In this document: positions 45,187-53,896 of the stretch, one piece after another
Layout of the letters: each line of letters begins with the position of its first letter
Position numbering within the stretch: position 1 is the first letter of the stretch
Origin: Owenweeksia hongkongensis DSM 17368
Lineage (GTDB): Bacteria > Bacteroidota > Bacteroidia > Flavobacteriales > Schleiferiaceae
DNA: 64,000 bases
Reading direction: 5' to 3'
NCBI RefSeq assembly: GCF_000236705.1
Contig: NC_016599.1
Location: 1,116,001-1,180,000, forward strand
Translations under genes and position numbers: made by a program
Notes under the pieces: model-generated
What the model was told of the DNA's origin: nothing
The model's input: only the letters and a program-made list of their open reading frames with translations
The model's database searches: none

Positions 45187-46814
45187 TAATTGGTGTTATG
45201 CGGGTTTTGCTTCAAAATATCCTTGGCAATGTGCATGTGAAATTGAAACAAAAGCACATTTGCCAAAGCATAATCATAGTATTGAGCCGCATCATTGTTA
45301 ATGTGCGTTTTTGAAGCCGCATCACAAAACTCCTCTCCCCTTTCGGTTGGAGGAACAATTCCCTGATACTTCTTTTTAAGCTCCCACCAAGTTTTGTTGA
45401 ATTCATCTTTCGATAAGTTTTCAGAGTAAAGTTGATTCTCAAAATCAGTCATTACACCACTTGCCCAAGGCATAACTACGATGTAATCCAAAGCTTCTTT
45501 TAGCAAACCTTTTATGGTGTCAACTTCCAGGTTTTCATCTACCAAACCTTGCTGCACCAAGAATGGCTTTTGCATACTCGCCAAACCAATCAAAGTACCG
45601 ATAGCTTCGTGGTATGCACGATTTGCCCCGCCTCTTAAAATAACAGGAACCTGAGGCGTGCTGTATGCCTGGTAATAATAAATATGTCCAAGCTCATGAA
45701 GTACAGTATTCCACCAGCGGGTGTTTGGTTCAATACTCATCAATGAACGAACATCCTGCTTAAGATCCATGTGCCAGGCGCTCGCATGATTATTCTTTTT
45801 ATAGTCAGCATCAGCTGGTGCCGGATACAAACTAGACAAGGTGTAAAATGATTCCGGTAAAGGATCAAAACCAAGACTCACATAAAAGTCTTCACCTTGT
45901 TTTGTAATCCACTCCGCACCTTTAGCTTCGAGAGCTTTGTCAAAGTTGAGTCCTTCCACATTTACCATACTACTCCACTCCTGCCCCCAGCGATTTGGCA
46001 GCCAATGCGCGGGTAGCATTTCAGGCACGGGTTGCTTATATTTTTTAGCTAATTCATAACGAGCCCATGTATGAAGTTCGCGGTAAAGTGGCCAAATGTC
46101 TTTAATAGCTTGTTGGTTCAAGTCCATCATTTCCTGGGTTGTCATTCCATATTCGGAAACCTGAAACTGGAAATAATCATCGTAGCCTAAAGCCTGTACA
46201 CTCTTGTTTCTAAGATCGCGCAAGTTTACCAAGCCGCCTTTCAGTTCTTTACCTACTTCTTTACTGGCTTCCCACGCCTTTAGCCTTTCAGGCAAATTAG
46301 TGGACGATTCCAAAACACCATCGATGTCATTTGTGGAAACGGACTTGCCATCAATTTTAAAATCATAACCAAACAAAGTTTTCGTTTGCTCCATTTCGGC
46401 CTTTATCTTTTGGCTCACAATATCAGCCGCCACCGCTGGATTAGCACCAGCTGCATATAATATCGCCTCAAGCTGCTTCACTTGCAAATGAGTAAGCTTG
46501 TCCTTTGCCTTCAAAAATTCACGAGCCGCGTTGATGTTATTTTCACTACCGGTAAAAGCCGCATAAGCCTCACCTGCCTCCTCTGCTTTTTGCGAAGTCA
46601 AAGTATCACCTTCTACAATGTGTGTGTTCAGCTCCCACTCTGCTTTTGCTGAAGTATAATATAGCTGTTGATACTCATTGGTGTAAACCGTGATAAATGA
46701 ATCCGCCTTGGCTTGCAAAGCCGAATTATCTTCAATCTTTTCAGCACTTGTACCTTCATTATTACAAGCCGAAAGCATGGCTAATACCGATAGACTAAGT
46801 ATTACTTTTTTCAT
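44988..46814 (-). CDS. M2-family (ACE-like) zinc dipeptidyl carboxypeptidase, lipoprotein
   Basis: 608 residues from ATG 46814 (an upstream ATG adds 15 residues that break the signal peptide). Lipobox LAMLSAC gives a lipid-anchored periplasmic or outer-membrane protein. The gluzincin site is WWNTVLHELGHIYYYQAY, and the third zinc ligand is in ANRAYHEAIGTLIGL, both matching angiotensin-converting-enzyme-type M2 enzymes; FHMHIAKD near the end matches the substrate-binding region. Likely removes dipeptides from the C-terminus of oligopeptides. Confidence 0.92.
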   Translation of the reverse strand: MKKVILSLSVLAMLSACNNEGTSAEKIEDNSALQAKADSFITVYTNEYQQLYYTSAKAEWELNTHIVEGDTLTSQKAEEAGEAYAAFTGSENNINAAREFLKAKDKLTHLQVKQLEAILYAAGANPAVAADIVSQKIKAEMEQTKTLFGYDFKIDGKSVSTNDIDGVLESSTNLPERLKAWEASKEVGKELKGGLVNLRDLRNKSVQALGYDDYFQFQVSEYGMTTQEMMDLNQQAIKDIWPLYRELHTWARYELAKKYKQPVPEMLPAHWLPNRWGQEWSSMVNVEGLNFDKALEAKGAEWITKQGEDFYVSLGFDPLPESFYTLSSLYPAPADADYKKNNHASAWHMDLKQDVRSLMSIEPNTRWWNTVLHELGHIYYYQAYSTPQVPVILRGGANRAYHEAIGTLIGLASMQKPFLVQQGLVDENLEVDTIKGLLKEALDYIVVMPWASGVMTDFENQLYSENLSKDEFNKTWWELKKKYQGIVPPTERGEEFCDAASKTHINNDAAQYYDYALANVLLFQFHMHIAKDILKQNPHNTNYYGSKETGAFLNSLMAPGATQDWRINLEDNLGEEISAKAILEYFAPLMKWLEKENAGRKVSLPESI

Positions 46815-46927
46815 GTGACTAGATTTTAAGGCGTGAAGATATTCATAAATTTTCTCCACTAAAATTGAGTATTCTACACTTTCGCCAAAAAGCCTCTTTC
46901 ACTTTAGTTTATACATTTCTTATGCGC

Positions 46928-46935
46928 TACTTTTG
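46928..46935 (+). promoter_or_regulatory. -7 element directly before the glycosyltransferase start
   Basis: TACTTTTG (exact TAnnTTTG) ends six bases before the ATG at 46941, so a transcript from it would be almost leaderless. No -33 TTG is seen. Confidence 0.3.
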
Positions 46936-46940
46936 AGGCA

Positions 46941-48062
46941 ATGAACAACCCTAATATTCTCTTCCTCCCAAGTTGGTATCCTTCCAGGCAACACGCTACC
47001 ATTGGTAATTTTGTGCAACGCCATGCTTTGGCTGTAGCCCAATTAATCCCGGTTACCGTTGTTGCAGCATTTGAGGCTTCAGAGCCAAATGTGGAAATAA
47101 TAGAAGAAGGAAACTTATTGGAGATTCGAGTTTACTTTAAGAAGAAGCTTCCTCTTTTTAGCTACCAAAAAGCCATGGCTAAAGGCATTGAAAAAGCCAT
47201 GGAGCTTAAAGGTAAGTTTGACTTAGCCCATGTTCATGTAGCTTACCCTGCCGGAATTTTGGCTTACCAGATGGAAATCCCGTATGTGGTAACCGAGCAC
47301 TTTTCCGGGTATCACAAACAATCGGGTCATAAATGGGGTGTGGGACGAAAGCGAATTACCAAGCGCATTCTTAATGGTGCTGAAAAAATACTTCCCGTAT
47401 CTGATCACCTTGGGCGAGCTATTGTAAAATTTGGGTGCACAACTCCCTATAAGAAGGTTTCAAATGTGGTGGATACAGAACATTTTTATCCATCCGACTC
47501 AAAGCCTGAGCGATTTACTTTTCTACATATCTCTACGTTAGAAGAGCGCTCCAAAAACATTACAGGAATCCTTAAAGGCTTTAAAACCTTACAGGACGGA
47601 GGCACTGATTTTCTATTGAAAATTGGTGGAGACGGAGATATTAAAGAATTTAAATCAAAAATTGAAGTGGCAGGATTGAAACCCGAAAACGTGAGAATTT
47701 TTGGTGAAAAATCGATTCAGGAAATATCAGAGCTGATGCGCTCAGCACATGCCTTGGTAATGTTTAGTCATTTTGAAAATCAGCCTTGCACCATTTTAGA
47801 AGCTCTATGCAGCGGTGTTCCTGTTGTCACGTCTGATGTTGGCGGTATTCCCGAAGTAATCACAGAGGATAACGGCATTTTGGTAGAAGCCGAAAATGAA
47901 GCAGCTTTTGCCGTAGCCTTGCAAAAAATGGCGGCTAATTATTCATACTACGAGACAAAAAAAATAGCCGAAGAGGCTTCGGCTATCTATAGCAATACTG
48001 CGGTGGCTCATCAGTTAAAAGATATTTATCACGATGTGCTTTCGCAAATGACAAATACCTGA
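46941..48062 (+). CDS. family 4 glycosyltransferase
   Basis: 373 residues, GT-B fold. The N-terminus (LFLPSWYPSRQHATIGNFVQ) and VTEHFSGYHK belong to the acceptor domain. The retaining-GT4 signature EALCSGVPVVTSDVGGIPEVI, preceded by MFSHFENQPCTILE, binds the nucleotide sugar. It is not BshA by motif, although bshB1 lies 240 bp away on the other strand. Probable role in exopolysaccharide or glycan synthesis; the sugar is unknown. Confidence 0.88.
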   Translation: MNNPNILFLPSWYPSRQHATIGNFVQRHALAVAQLIPVTVVAAFEASEPNVEIIEEGNLLEIRVYFKKKLPLFSYQKAMAKGIEKAMELKGKFDLAHVHVAYPAGILAYQMEIPYVVTEHFSGYHKQSGHKWGVGRKRITKRILNGAEKILPVSDHLGRAIVKFGCTTPYKKVSNVVDTEHFYPSDSKPERFTFLHISTLEERSKNITGILKGFKTLQDGGTDFLLKIGGDGDIKEFKSKIEVAGLKPENVRIFGEKSIQEISELMRSAHALVMFSHFENQPCTILEALCSGVPVVTSDVGGIPEVITEDNGILVEAENEAAFAVALQKMAANYSYYETKKIAEEASAIYSNTAVAHQLKDIYHDVLSQMTNT

Positions 48063-48069
48063 TAGATGA

Positions 48070-48084
48070 GACCCCGCTGGGGTC
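48070..48084. repeat. REP-like palindrome 1
   Basis: GACCCC GCT GGGGTC: perfect 6-bp stem with a 3-base loop, first of four short palindromes in the gap between the glycosyltransferase and bshB1. Confidence 0.6.
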
Positions 48085-48119
48085 GTGAGGCATTTTTACA
48101 AATAACTCTATTGACATTT

Positions 48120-48134
48120 GACCTCTCTGAGGTC
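48120..48134. repeat. REP-like palindrome 2
   Basis: GACCTC TCT GAGGTC: perfect stem; its reverse complement is nearly repeated as palindrome 4. Confidence 0.6.
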
Positions 48135-48203
48135 ATACACCCTCAAAATTCGAAATGGAAAAAACTGAGGTCTAAATTCTAAGTAAGCTAGGCTGCAAGC
48201 GAT

Positions 48204-48220
48204 CAACCCTAGCAGGGTTG
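48204..48220. repeat. REP-like palindrome 3
   Basis: CAACCCT AGC AGGGTTG: perfect 7-bp stem with a 3-base loop. Confidence 0.6.
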
Positions 48221-48254
48221 TATATGAATAGACATATTAAGTCTAAAACCAAAA

Positions 48255-48273
48255 GCGACCTCAGAGAGGCCGC
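48255..48273. repeat. REP-like palindrome 4
   Basis: GCG-A-CCTC AGA GAGG-C-CGC: stem with one mismatch; the core is the reverse complement of palindrome 2. Confidence 0.55.
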
Positions 48274-48299
48274 ATATTTTCATACCAAAAAGCTAACTT

Positions 48300-49025
48300 C
48301 TAACGTACTGAAGTAAGATTCATCAAATCTTTGATACCAATGTTTTGAGCACTGATGAAGCCTTCGCCATTAGCCGCTCCTATCAATCTGCCCATATCCT
48401 GTGAACGATAACGAATGCTATCCGTAAAGTTTTTGCTACTGATAACAGTTACCGGCTCCTTTGAATTTGGATTATAAAACTGCGACTCATACGCTCCTAT
48501 CGCCTCCATCTTTGTTTCCACGAAATCACCAATATCCATGATGATATCTGGTGTCAAACTTTGAAACTGTATATAATGCAGCACCAAAGCCGGGCGGTAA
48601 GCTTCCTGAGGTCTACCATCTAAAGAGGTTTCAATCTTTTTTAGTCCAGCTAAAAAGGCTGCAATCTTTACCAAATCACCACCTTTTCCGTGGTCAGGAT
48701 GACGATCCGTTGGTGCATTTGCCAACACAATTTCCGGACGGTATTTACGAATCATCTTCACCGCTTCTAGTTGGTGTGCCTCATCATTAATAAAGAAACC
48801 ATCACGGAAACCAAGGTTCTCTCGAACCTCAACATTCAAAATTTCTCCTGCGCGCTTGGCTTCAGCATCTCTGATTTCAGGAGTACCCCGGGTACCTAGT
48901 TCTCCACGGGTAAGATCCACTATGCCACATTTGTAACCCAATGAAGCTTGTAAGGCCAAAGTTCCACCAGCACTTATTTCCACATCATCAGGATGCGCAC
49001 CAAAAGCAAGAATATCCAATTTCAT
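48300..49025 (-). CDS. bshB1: bacillithiol biosynthesis deacetylase BshB1
   Basis: Zinc hydrolase that deacetylates N-acetylglucosaminyl-malate, the second step of bacillithiol synthesis. 241 residues, PIG-L/LmbE fold. Zinc ligands are in AFGAHPDDVEIS and PTDRHPDHGKG. BshB1-type signatures include DLTRGELGTRGTPEIR and NLGFRDGFF. bshA and bshC are not in the window. With ypdA and ytxJ it documents the thiol system of the organism. Confidence 0.95.
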   Translation of the reverse strand: MKLDILAFGAHPDDVEISAGGTLALQASLGYKCGIVDLTRGELGTRGTPEIRDAEAKRAGEILNVEVRENLGFRDGFFINDEAHQLEAVKMIRKYRPEIVLANAPTDRHPDHGKGGDLVKIAAFLAGLKKIETSLDGRPQEAYRPALVLHYIQFQSLTPDIIMDIGDFVETKMEAIGAYESQFYNPNSKEPVTVISSKNFTDSIRYRSQDMGRLIGAANGEGFISAQNIGIKDLMNLTSVR

Positions 49026-49058
49026 ATTTCAAATTTTGAGCTGACAAAAGTCCATAAA

Positions 49059-49086
49059 AAAACCCCGGAAGACAATTCCGAGGTTT
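49059..49086 (-). terminator. terminator of the lipoprotein gene 49120-49929
   Basis: AAAACC-C-CGGAA / TTCCG-A-GGTTTT stem with loop GACAA, T tract on the minus strand. Confidence 0.75.
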
Positions 49087-49119
49087 TATATCGATTGCCA
49101 TAATAGGCAAATTCAATTT

Positions 49120-49929
49120 TTACATTTTGTACATACCATCGATGGTAATATCAGTACCACTACCACCAGTAGTAACAGTAGCCTCAGTTACATGCATAAT
49201 GTAAACATCAGTACCGGTCATGGTAGCTAATACCACATCATAAGTACCGCTTTGAGTTACAGAAATACCTTCGTAAGTAGTAATTGGAGTTGCTGCGGTA
49301 ATAGCCGCTGCAAGATCTTCTTTAGTAGTAATACTAGTCCAAGCAGAAGCAGGAAGCTCAACAAACACAGTAGCAGCATCCTCAGCAATAATTGCAGAAG
49401 TAGATGAGTTACTTGTCCATTTCAACCCAAATTGAGCCAAACCAGTTCCGGCAGAACCACCCATACGCTCCCAAGTAAAAGATTGCTCAGCTGAAAGTGG
49501 AGTAGTTCCTGGATCAATAGTCACTTCAATATCTACTGAAGATGTCTCTCCATCTCTATCAGTTACTTTGAAAGTATAAACTCCCGCACTTGTAGCAAAC
49601 TTAACTCCATCCTGGTAACTTTCATTGTCAGAGCTTTTGATGTTATCATCTAAATCATTGCCGTTTTCGGTAATTACACTAAATGGTGGTTGGCCATCTT
49701 TACTTATTTCAAAAGTTTCCAACTTAGCATCACCTGCGCGAGTATCCCATTTGAAATAAAGAGAATCAGCACTTGTATTCACTTTTCCATCAACAACCCC
49801 CGCAGCTGAGTTTTCTTCAGTAACTGTAAGGGATGGTCCTACTGCTGGATCTTCATCATCATCTGCACAAGAAGTCATCATCATACTAGCACCAATAAGA
49901 CCTAGTGCGAACAATTTCATTTTTTTCAT
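49120..49929 (-). CDS. lipoprotein with Ig-like region, unknown function
   Basis: 269 residues from ATG 49929 (an ATG nine codons upstream would precede the signal peptide by a polar stretch). Lipobox ASMMMTSC, then acidic ADDDEDP. The sequence is Thr/Ser/Asp-rich and beta-like: TLSVT-type strands, GVYTFKVTDRDGETSSVDIEVTI resembles a cadherin/PKD-like strand pair. No catalytic motif. Probably surface-exposed through the outer membrane. Confidence 0.75.
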   Translation of the reverse strand: MKKMKLFALGLIGASMMMTSCADDDEDPAVGPSLTVTEENSAAGVVDGKVNTSADSLYFKWDTRAGDAKLETFEISKDGQPPFSVITENGNDLDDNIKSSDNESYQDGVKFATSAGVYTFKVTDRDGETSSVDIEVTIDPGTTPLSAEQSFTWERMGGSAGTGLAQFGLKWTSNSSTSAIIAEDAATVFVELPASAWTSITTKEDLAAAITAATPITTYEGISVTQSGTYDVVLATMTGTDVYIMHVTEATVTTGGSGTDITIDGMYKM

Positions 49930-50015
49930 AAGTGTTTTTTGTTTGTTATTATACATTAGACGTTAAGTAATCTAAAAACGTTGGGTATAACGGTTAGTTT
50001 ACCACAATGTTTGCA

Positions 50016-50023
50016 CAAATTTA
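50016..50023 (-). promoter_or_regulatory. -7 element upstream of the lipoprotein gene
   Basis: On the minus strand TAAATTTG, an exact TAnnTTTG match about 87 bp before the ATG at 49929; no clear -33 TTG. Confidence 0.35.
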
Positions 50024-50130
50024 TACAGATTTCCACATTGGCCTAATATTTTGCAAAATGATTAGCTCTGCGGGGCAATAAATTTTTAATTTCGCGGCCG
50101 ATTTAGAATCCTCATTATTAAAAGATTATT

Positions 50131-50550
50131 ATGGTCACTAACAGAACTTTTACCATGCTTAAGCCTGACGCTGTTGAAGCAGGGCACATTGGAGCAATTT
50201 TAGAAAAAATCAATGGTGCTGGTTTCCGCATCGTTTCTATGGAAATGACTCAGCTTTCTCGCAAGGATGCTCAGAAATTTTACGAAGTACACAGCGAAAG
50301 ACCATTTTATGGCGAACTTGTAGACTATATGTCTTCTGGTCCTATCGTGGCTGCTATCTTAGAAAAAGACAATGCTGTAGCTGACTTCCGTACCTTAATC
50401 GGTGCTACAAACCCAGCCGAAGCTGCAGAAGGAACTATCCGTAAGTTGTATGCTACTTCTATCGCGGCAAACGCTATTCACGGAAGTGACTCTGACGAAA
50501 ACGCAGAAATTGAAGGCTCTTTCTTCTTTGCAAAAAGAGCTCAGTACTAA
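50131..50550 (+). CDS. ndk: nucleoside diphosphate kinase
   Basis: Balances nucleoside triphosphate pools by phosphotransfer through a His. 139 residues, normal length. [16 protein letters not shown] at the N-terminus, [28 protein letters not shown], and the active-site [15 protein letters not shown] with the phospho-His in the NxxHGSDS motif. Single-gene unit ended by a strong terminator. Confidence 0.97.
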   Translation: MVTNRTFTMLKPDAVEAGHIGAILEKINGAGFRIVSMEMTQLSRKDAQKFYEVHSERPFYGELVDYMSSGPIVAAILEKDNAVADFRTLIGATNPAEAAEGTIRKLYATSIAANAIHGSDSDENAEIEGSFFFAKRAQY

Positions 50551-50572
50551 GAACTGATTTAGAATAAATGTG

Positions 50573-50602
50573 AAAGCCCTCTTGGAAATCCAAGAGGGCT
50601 TT
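50573..50602 (+). terminator. terminator of ndk
   Basis: Perfect 13-bp stem AAAGCCCTCTTGG / CCAAGAGGGCTTT with loop AAAT, then TTTG. Confidence 0.9.
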
Positions 50603-50620
50603 TTTGCTTTATAAGCTTAG

Positions 50621-50720
50621 GCTTCGATACACCGCTCATTCTTCGCGCCACTCAGCCTGACAAATCGTAAGGTCACCCTGAGTGATTCTGACGATAGGAA
50701 GAATTGTATCGAAGGGTGTG
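50621..50720. repeat. dispersed palindromic element, copy 1
   Basis: Two half-units in inverted arrangement. The left one starts CTTCGATACACCGC and ends CACTCAGCCTGACAA. The right one starts TCACCCTGAGTGATTCTGACG and ends GTATCGAAGGGTG. Both recur, in exchanged order and on the other strand, at 58493-58610. The family resembles the intergenic CTGAG...TATCGAAG repeats of many bacteria. Confidence 0.7.
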
Positions 50721-50776
50721 TCGTATCCTCATATTTGTTTTCGGGCTTCACCTCATTCCGCGAGAGGCTATAAAAT

Positions 50777-51070
50777 CTACTTAATCTGAATCCCCTTCAA
50801 ATTACCCTTTCCACGTAGCTTCAGGTTTACTCTTTCGAGTAACTCACTTCTGCGCAAGCTCAGCTCATTGCGCACAACGCTAGAGTTAACATAAACCGTG
50901 AGGATACCCTTTTCCACTTTCACCTTATTGGTTTTTAGGTTTATGGCATTTCCTGCCAACTCTTCCCATCGGGCATAGATTTCCGTTTCAAGCAATTTTT
51001 CATCCAACTCATTGGTTTTCAAAAATGCCTGAATGGCGTCACCCAAGCTCATTTCATTGCTTTTCTTCAT
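50777..51070 (-). CDS. DUF721 (DciA-like) protein
   Basis: 97 residues. Short DUF721 domain: SLGDAIQAFLKTN, YARWEELAGNAINLKTNKVKV, LTVYVNSSVVRNELSLRRSELLE. Longer members (DciA) load the replicative helicase in bacteria without DnaC; the family often follows recF, as here, where it overlaps recF by 17 bp. A role in replication is inferred from family and neighbour. Confidence 0.85.
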   Translation of the reverse strand: MKKSNEMSLGDAIQAFLKTNELDEKLLETEIYARWEELAGNAINLKTNKVKVEKGILTVYVNSSVVRNELSLRRSELLERVNLKLRGKGNLKGIQIK

Positions 51071-52166
51071 GCTCTATTTTTGCGTTTTGTATGGTAAATA
51101 CATTGGCCTTGTCGTCTACATTTTTTACCAAATGTGCCGTACGGTTGGCGTGTGTGTCGGTTATAAATATCTGTCCAAAATTTTCGTCATGCACCAGCCT
51201 AACCAGCTGCTCTACGCGCACCTCATCTAGTTTATCAAAAATATCATCCAATAGCAAAAGTGGTTTTACACCTTGCTTGGTATAAAGGAAATCATATTGC
51301 GCCAACTTGAGCGCTATCAAAAAAGATTTTTGCTGTCCCTGCGATCCAAACTTCTTGACCTTGCGGCCGTCAATACTAAATTGCAAATCGTCCTTGTGAA
51401 TACCCGCTCCCGAATATTGGTTGATACGATCTTTGTCTCTGTACTTTTCTAGTAGATCACTAAAATTACTGTCGTGCAACTGCGATTGATAAGTAATAGC
51501 TGGAGCTTCCTGTCCATCAGCAATTATATTATAGTAATATGAAAGCTTTGGTTCCAGTTGCTCTAAAAACTCTTTGCGTTTTTCATACACAGGCACTCCC
51601 CTTTCCTGCATTTGCTCATCATATACTTCCAGGCCTGCTTTGTCAAAAGTATGATTGGCAGCAAAAAACTTTAACAAGGCATTGCGCTGCTGCACAGCTT
51701 TGTTGTAACGCACCAAATTGTCCAAGTAAATAGGATCGGACTGGCTAATCACGTTATCCATAAACTTGCGCCTAATCTCAGAACCTTCAGTGATCAAATC
51801 CCTATCATAAGGAGAAATAATTACTGATGGATATCTGCCTATGTGGTCAGCCAGTTTATCGTAGCTCTTTTTGTTTTTCTTAAAAACCTTTTTCTCACCA
51901 CGCTTCAACCCGCAGTATATATGGCTTTCGGCTTCATCTTTTTCAAAATCACCCTCAACCACAAAAAATCCTTCATCATCTTTTATGTTTTGACTATCGA
52001 TGGTATTAAAATAACTTTTGCACACCGACAGGTAGTGGATGGCGTCCAGAAGATTGGTTTTACCACTTCCGTTGGATCCCACAAAGCAGTTGAGTTTGGG
52101 GGCAAAATCAAAACTTGCCTGTTCCCAATTTTTAAAATTTACGAGATGGAGATTCTTTAAATACAT
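51054..52166 (-). CDS. recF: DNA replication and repair protein RecF
   Basis: SMC-like ATPase of the RecFOR pathway, loading RecA at gaps. 370 residues. Walker A GSNGSGKTNLLDAIHYL; the ABC signature in KKFGSQGQQKSFLIALKLAQ; Walker B KPLLLLDDIFDKLDE; D-loop region FITDTH. The N-terminus (YLKNLHLVNFKNWEQA) is typical. It forms one unit with the DUF721 gene and reads divergently from the TPR protein. Confidence 0.97.
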   Translation of the reverse strand: MYLKNLHLVNFKNWEQASFDFAPKLNCFVGSNGSGKTNLLDAIHYLSVCKSYFNTIDSQNIKDDEGFFVVEGDFEKDEAESHIYCGLKRGEKKVFKKNKKSYDKLADHIGRYPSVIISPYDRDLITEGSEIRRKFMDNVISQSDPIYLDNLVRYNKAVQQRNALLKFFAANHTFDKAGLEVYDEQMQERGVPVYEKRKEFLEQLEPKLSYYYNIIADGQEAPAITYQSQLHDSNFSDLLEKYRDKDRINQYSGAGIHKDDLQFSIDGRKVKKFGSQGQQKSFLIALKLAQYDFLYTKQGVKPLLLLDDIFDKLDEVRVEQLVRLVHDENFGQIFITDTHANRTAHLVKNVDDKANVFTIQNAKIEHEEKQ

Positions 52167-52265
52167 AGAATCGTCAAAATTAATAGGAATAGTTAAGGAA
52201 GAACTGCTTTCTCCTATTGAAAAAATATTATTTTCGCACCTCTTAAAGAAAAACGCTGATTGTAA

Positions 52266-52961
52266 ATGTCAAAGCAAAAGAAAGATCACTCGGAAGAGGA
52301 AGTATTAGTAGATGTAGGCCAGAGTTTAAGCAAGGCTGAACATTTTTTTGAAGAAAATCGCAAGAGCATCACCTTTATCGCAGTTGCGTTATTTGTGATT
52401 GTTGGTGGATATTTCGCTTACTTACATCTTTACCAAACCCCTCGTGAGGTAGAAGCTCAGGATTCTATCTTTTCTGCACAAAACTATTTTGAGCAAGACT
52501 CACTAAGGCTTGCCCTTAACGGTGATGGACAGAACTACGGGTTTATTGACGTAGCTGAAGAATATAGCGGTACCAAAGCTGGAAACCTTGCAAACTACTA
52601 TGCAGGAATTAGCTACCTAAACTCTGGTGATTACAAAAATGCTATTGAGTATTTAGATCGTTTTGACAGTGATGACGAGATCCTTTCAGTAATTGCTACT
52701 GGTGCTATTGGCGATGCTTTTGTAGAGCTAAACCAGCCAAAAGAAGCTTTGGATTATTACGAAAGAGCTACCAGCGGAGAAAGCAACGAATTTGTAGTTC
52801 CTTTTTACCTAAAGAAAGCTGGCCTTATTGCCGAAGAGCAAGGTGACTTTAAAAAAGCTGCAAAATTTTATAACCGTATCAAAAAGGATTTCGGCAAGTC
52901 TCAAGAAGCTAGCGACATCGATAAGTATATCGCTCGTGCTGAAACCAAAATGAACAAGTAA
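52266..52961 (+). CDS. YfgM-like membrane-anchored TPR protein
   Basis: 231 residues: cytoplasmic N-terminus, one membrane helix about 37-55 (ITFIAVALFVIVGGYFAYL), then TPR repeats (AGNLANYYAGISYLNSGDYKNAIEYLD, EALDYYERATSG, AEEQGDFKKAAKFYNRI). In gamma-proteobacteria YfgM helps Sec-translocon-linked chaperones; in Bacteroidota the gene is regularly found between recF and ribH, as here. Function in this phylum is inferred. Confidence 0.85.
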   Translation: MSKQKKDHSEEEVLVDVGQSLSKAEHFFEENRKSITFIAVALFVIVGGYFAYLHLYQTPREVEAQDSIFSAQNYFEQDSLRLALNGDGQNYGFIDVAEEYSGTKAGNLANYYAGISYLNSGDYKNAIEYLDRFDSDDEILSVIATGAIGDAFVELNQPKEALDYYERATSGESNEFVVPFYLKKAGLIAEEQGDFKKAAKFYNRIKKDFGKSQEASDIDKYIARAETKMNK

Positions 52962-52972
52962 ACCATATTTCA

Positions 52973-53464
52973 ATGGCCACAGCTGGAGTAGATTTATCTG
53001 CCTTCAACAAAGAAGAACTTCCTGACACCTCAGGAATGAGATTTGGAATTGTAGTGGCCGAATGGAATGAAAAAATAACAGAAGCTCTCTATCAGGGAGC
53101 TTTTGACACTTTTATAGCTACCGGTACTCCCGAAAGACAAATTACCCGCATCAATGTACCAGGCACTTTTGAGCTGGTATATGGCGCCAAGCAACTTTGC
53201 GAAAAAGACATTTTTGATGCGGTTATCGTAATCGGTAATGTTATTCAAGGAGAGACCCGCCACTTCGACTTTGTATGTGAAGGTGTAACACAAGGTGTAG
53301 TTGACCTAAACGTTCGTTACGACACGCCTGTGATCTTCTGCGTACTTACCGACAACAACATTGAGCAAAGCCGTGCTCGCTCAGGTGGTAAGCATGGCAA
53401 CAAAGGTGTGGAATGTGCTGTTGCCGCTGTAAAGATGGCCGCACTTCGTAGAGTGGTGCATTAA
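52973..53464 (+). CDS. ribH: 6,7-dimethyl-8-ribityllumazine synthase
   Basis: Penultimate step of riboflavin synthesis, condensing the ribityl-uracil with a 4-carbon phosphate. 163 residues. GIVVAEWNEKITEALYQGA, VPGTFELVYGAKQL, VIGNVIQGETRHFDFVCEGV with the catalytic His, and ARSGGKHGNKGVECA. It follows the TPR gene by 11 bp; no FMN riboswitch is seen upstream, which agrees with an operon-internal position. Confidence 0.97.
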   Translation: MATAGVDLSAFNKEELPDTSGMRFGIVVAEWNEKITEALYQGAFDTFIATGTPERQITRINVPGTFELVYGAKQLCEKDIFDAVIVIGNVIQGETRHFDFVCEGVTQGVVDLNVRYDTPVIFCVLTDNNIEQSRARSGGKHGNKGVECAVAAVKMAALRRVVH

Positions 53465-53499
53465 TAGGCTCCACACCTCTTCTCTAAAATCTTATTGTT

Positions 53500-53883
53500 A
53501 TGGATTTAGCTCAACGCATACAAGCTGCGGAAACCAATATTTTTAAAGCGGTTTTCCCAAATACCACCAATCATTACGATACACTTTTTGGGGGCACAGC
53601 AATGCAGCTAATGGACGAGGTAGCCTTTATTACCGCTACCCGCTTTGCGCGAAAACGTGTGGTTACCGTATCTTCTGATAAGATTGACTTTACACAGCCA
53701 ATCCCTGCCGGAACCATCATTGAGCTTATTGGCAAAATTGAAGATATTGGCCGTACAAGTCTTAAGGTGAGTGTAGAAATCTATATTGAAGAAATGTACT
53801 CTGACAAAAGAGAAAAGGCCATTTCCGGTACGTTTACCTTCGTGGCTCTTGATGAGAATAAGAAGCCGACTTCGGTTTTATAG
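53500..53883 (+). CDS. acyl-CoA thioesterase, hotdog fold (YciA type)
   Basis: 127 residues. Hydrolyses acyl-CoA esters. Hotdog motif NHYDTLFGGTAMQLMDEVAFITA with the catalytic Asp/Glu, and IDFTQPIPAGTIIELIGKIEDIG. Co-directional with ribH, 35 bp downstream; chain-length specificity unknown. Confidence 0.9.
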   Translation: MDLAQRIQAAETNIFKAVFPNTTNHYDTLFGGTAMQLMDEVAFITATRFARKRVVTVSSDKIDFTQPIPAGTIIELIGKIEDIGRTSLKVSVEIYIEEMYSDKREKAISGTFTFVALDENKKPTSVL

Positions 53884-53896
53884 AGGATCTTTTTAC

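Noticed and set aside
46941-48062. Assignment of the glycosyltransferase as BshA
   Set aside because: Close to bshB1, but the N-terminus and motif context differ from BshA; called only as family GT4.
48070-48273. Short palindromes as a CRISPR remnant
   Set aside because: Units differ from each other and spacing is not repeat-spacer like; they fit REP-type elements better.
52870-52972. FMN riboswitch before ribH
   Set aside because: Only an 11-bp gap to the TPR gene and no conserved RFN element sequence.
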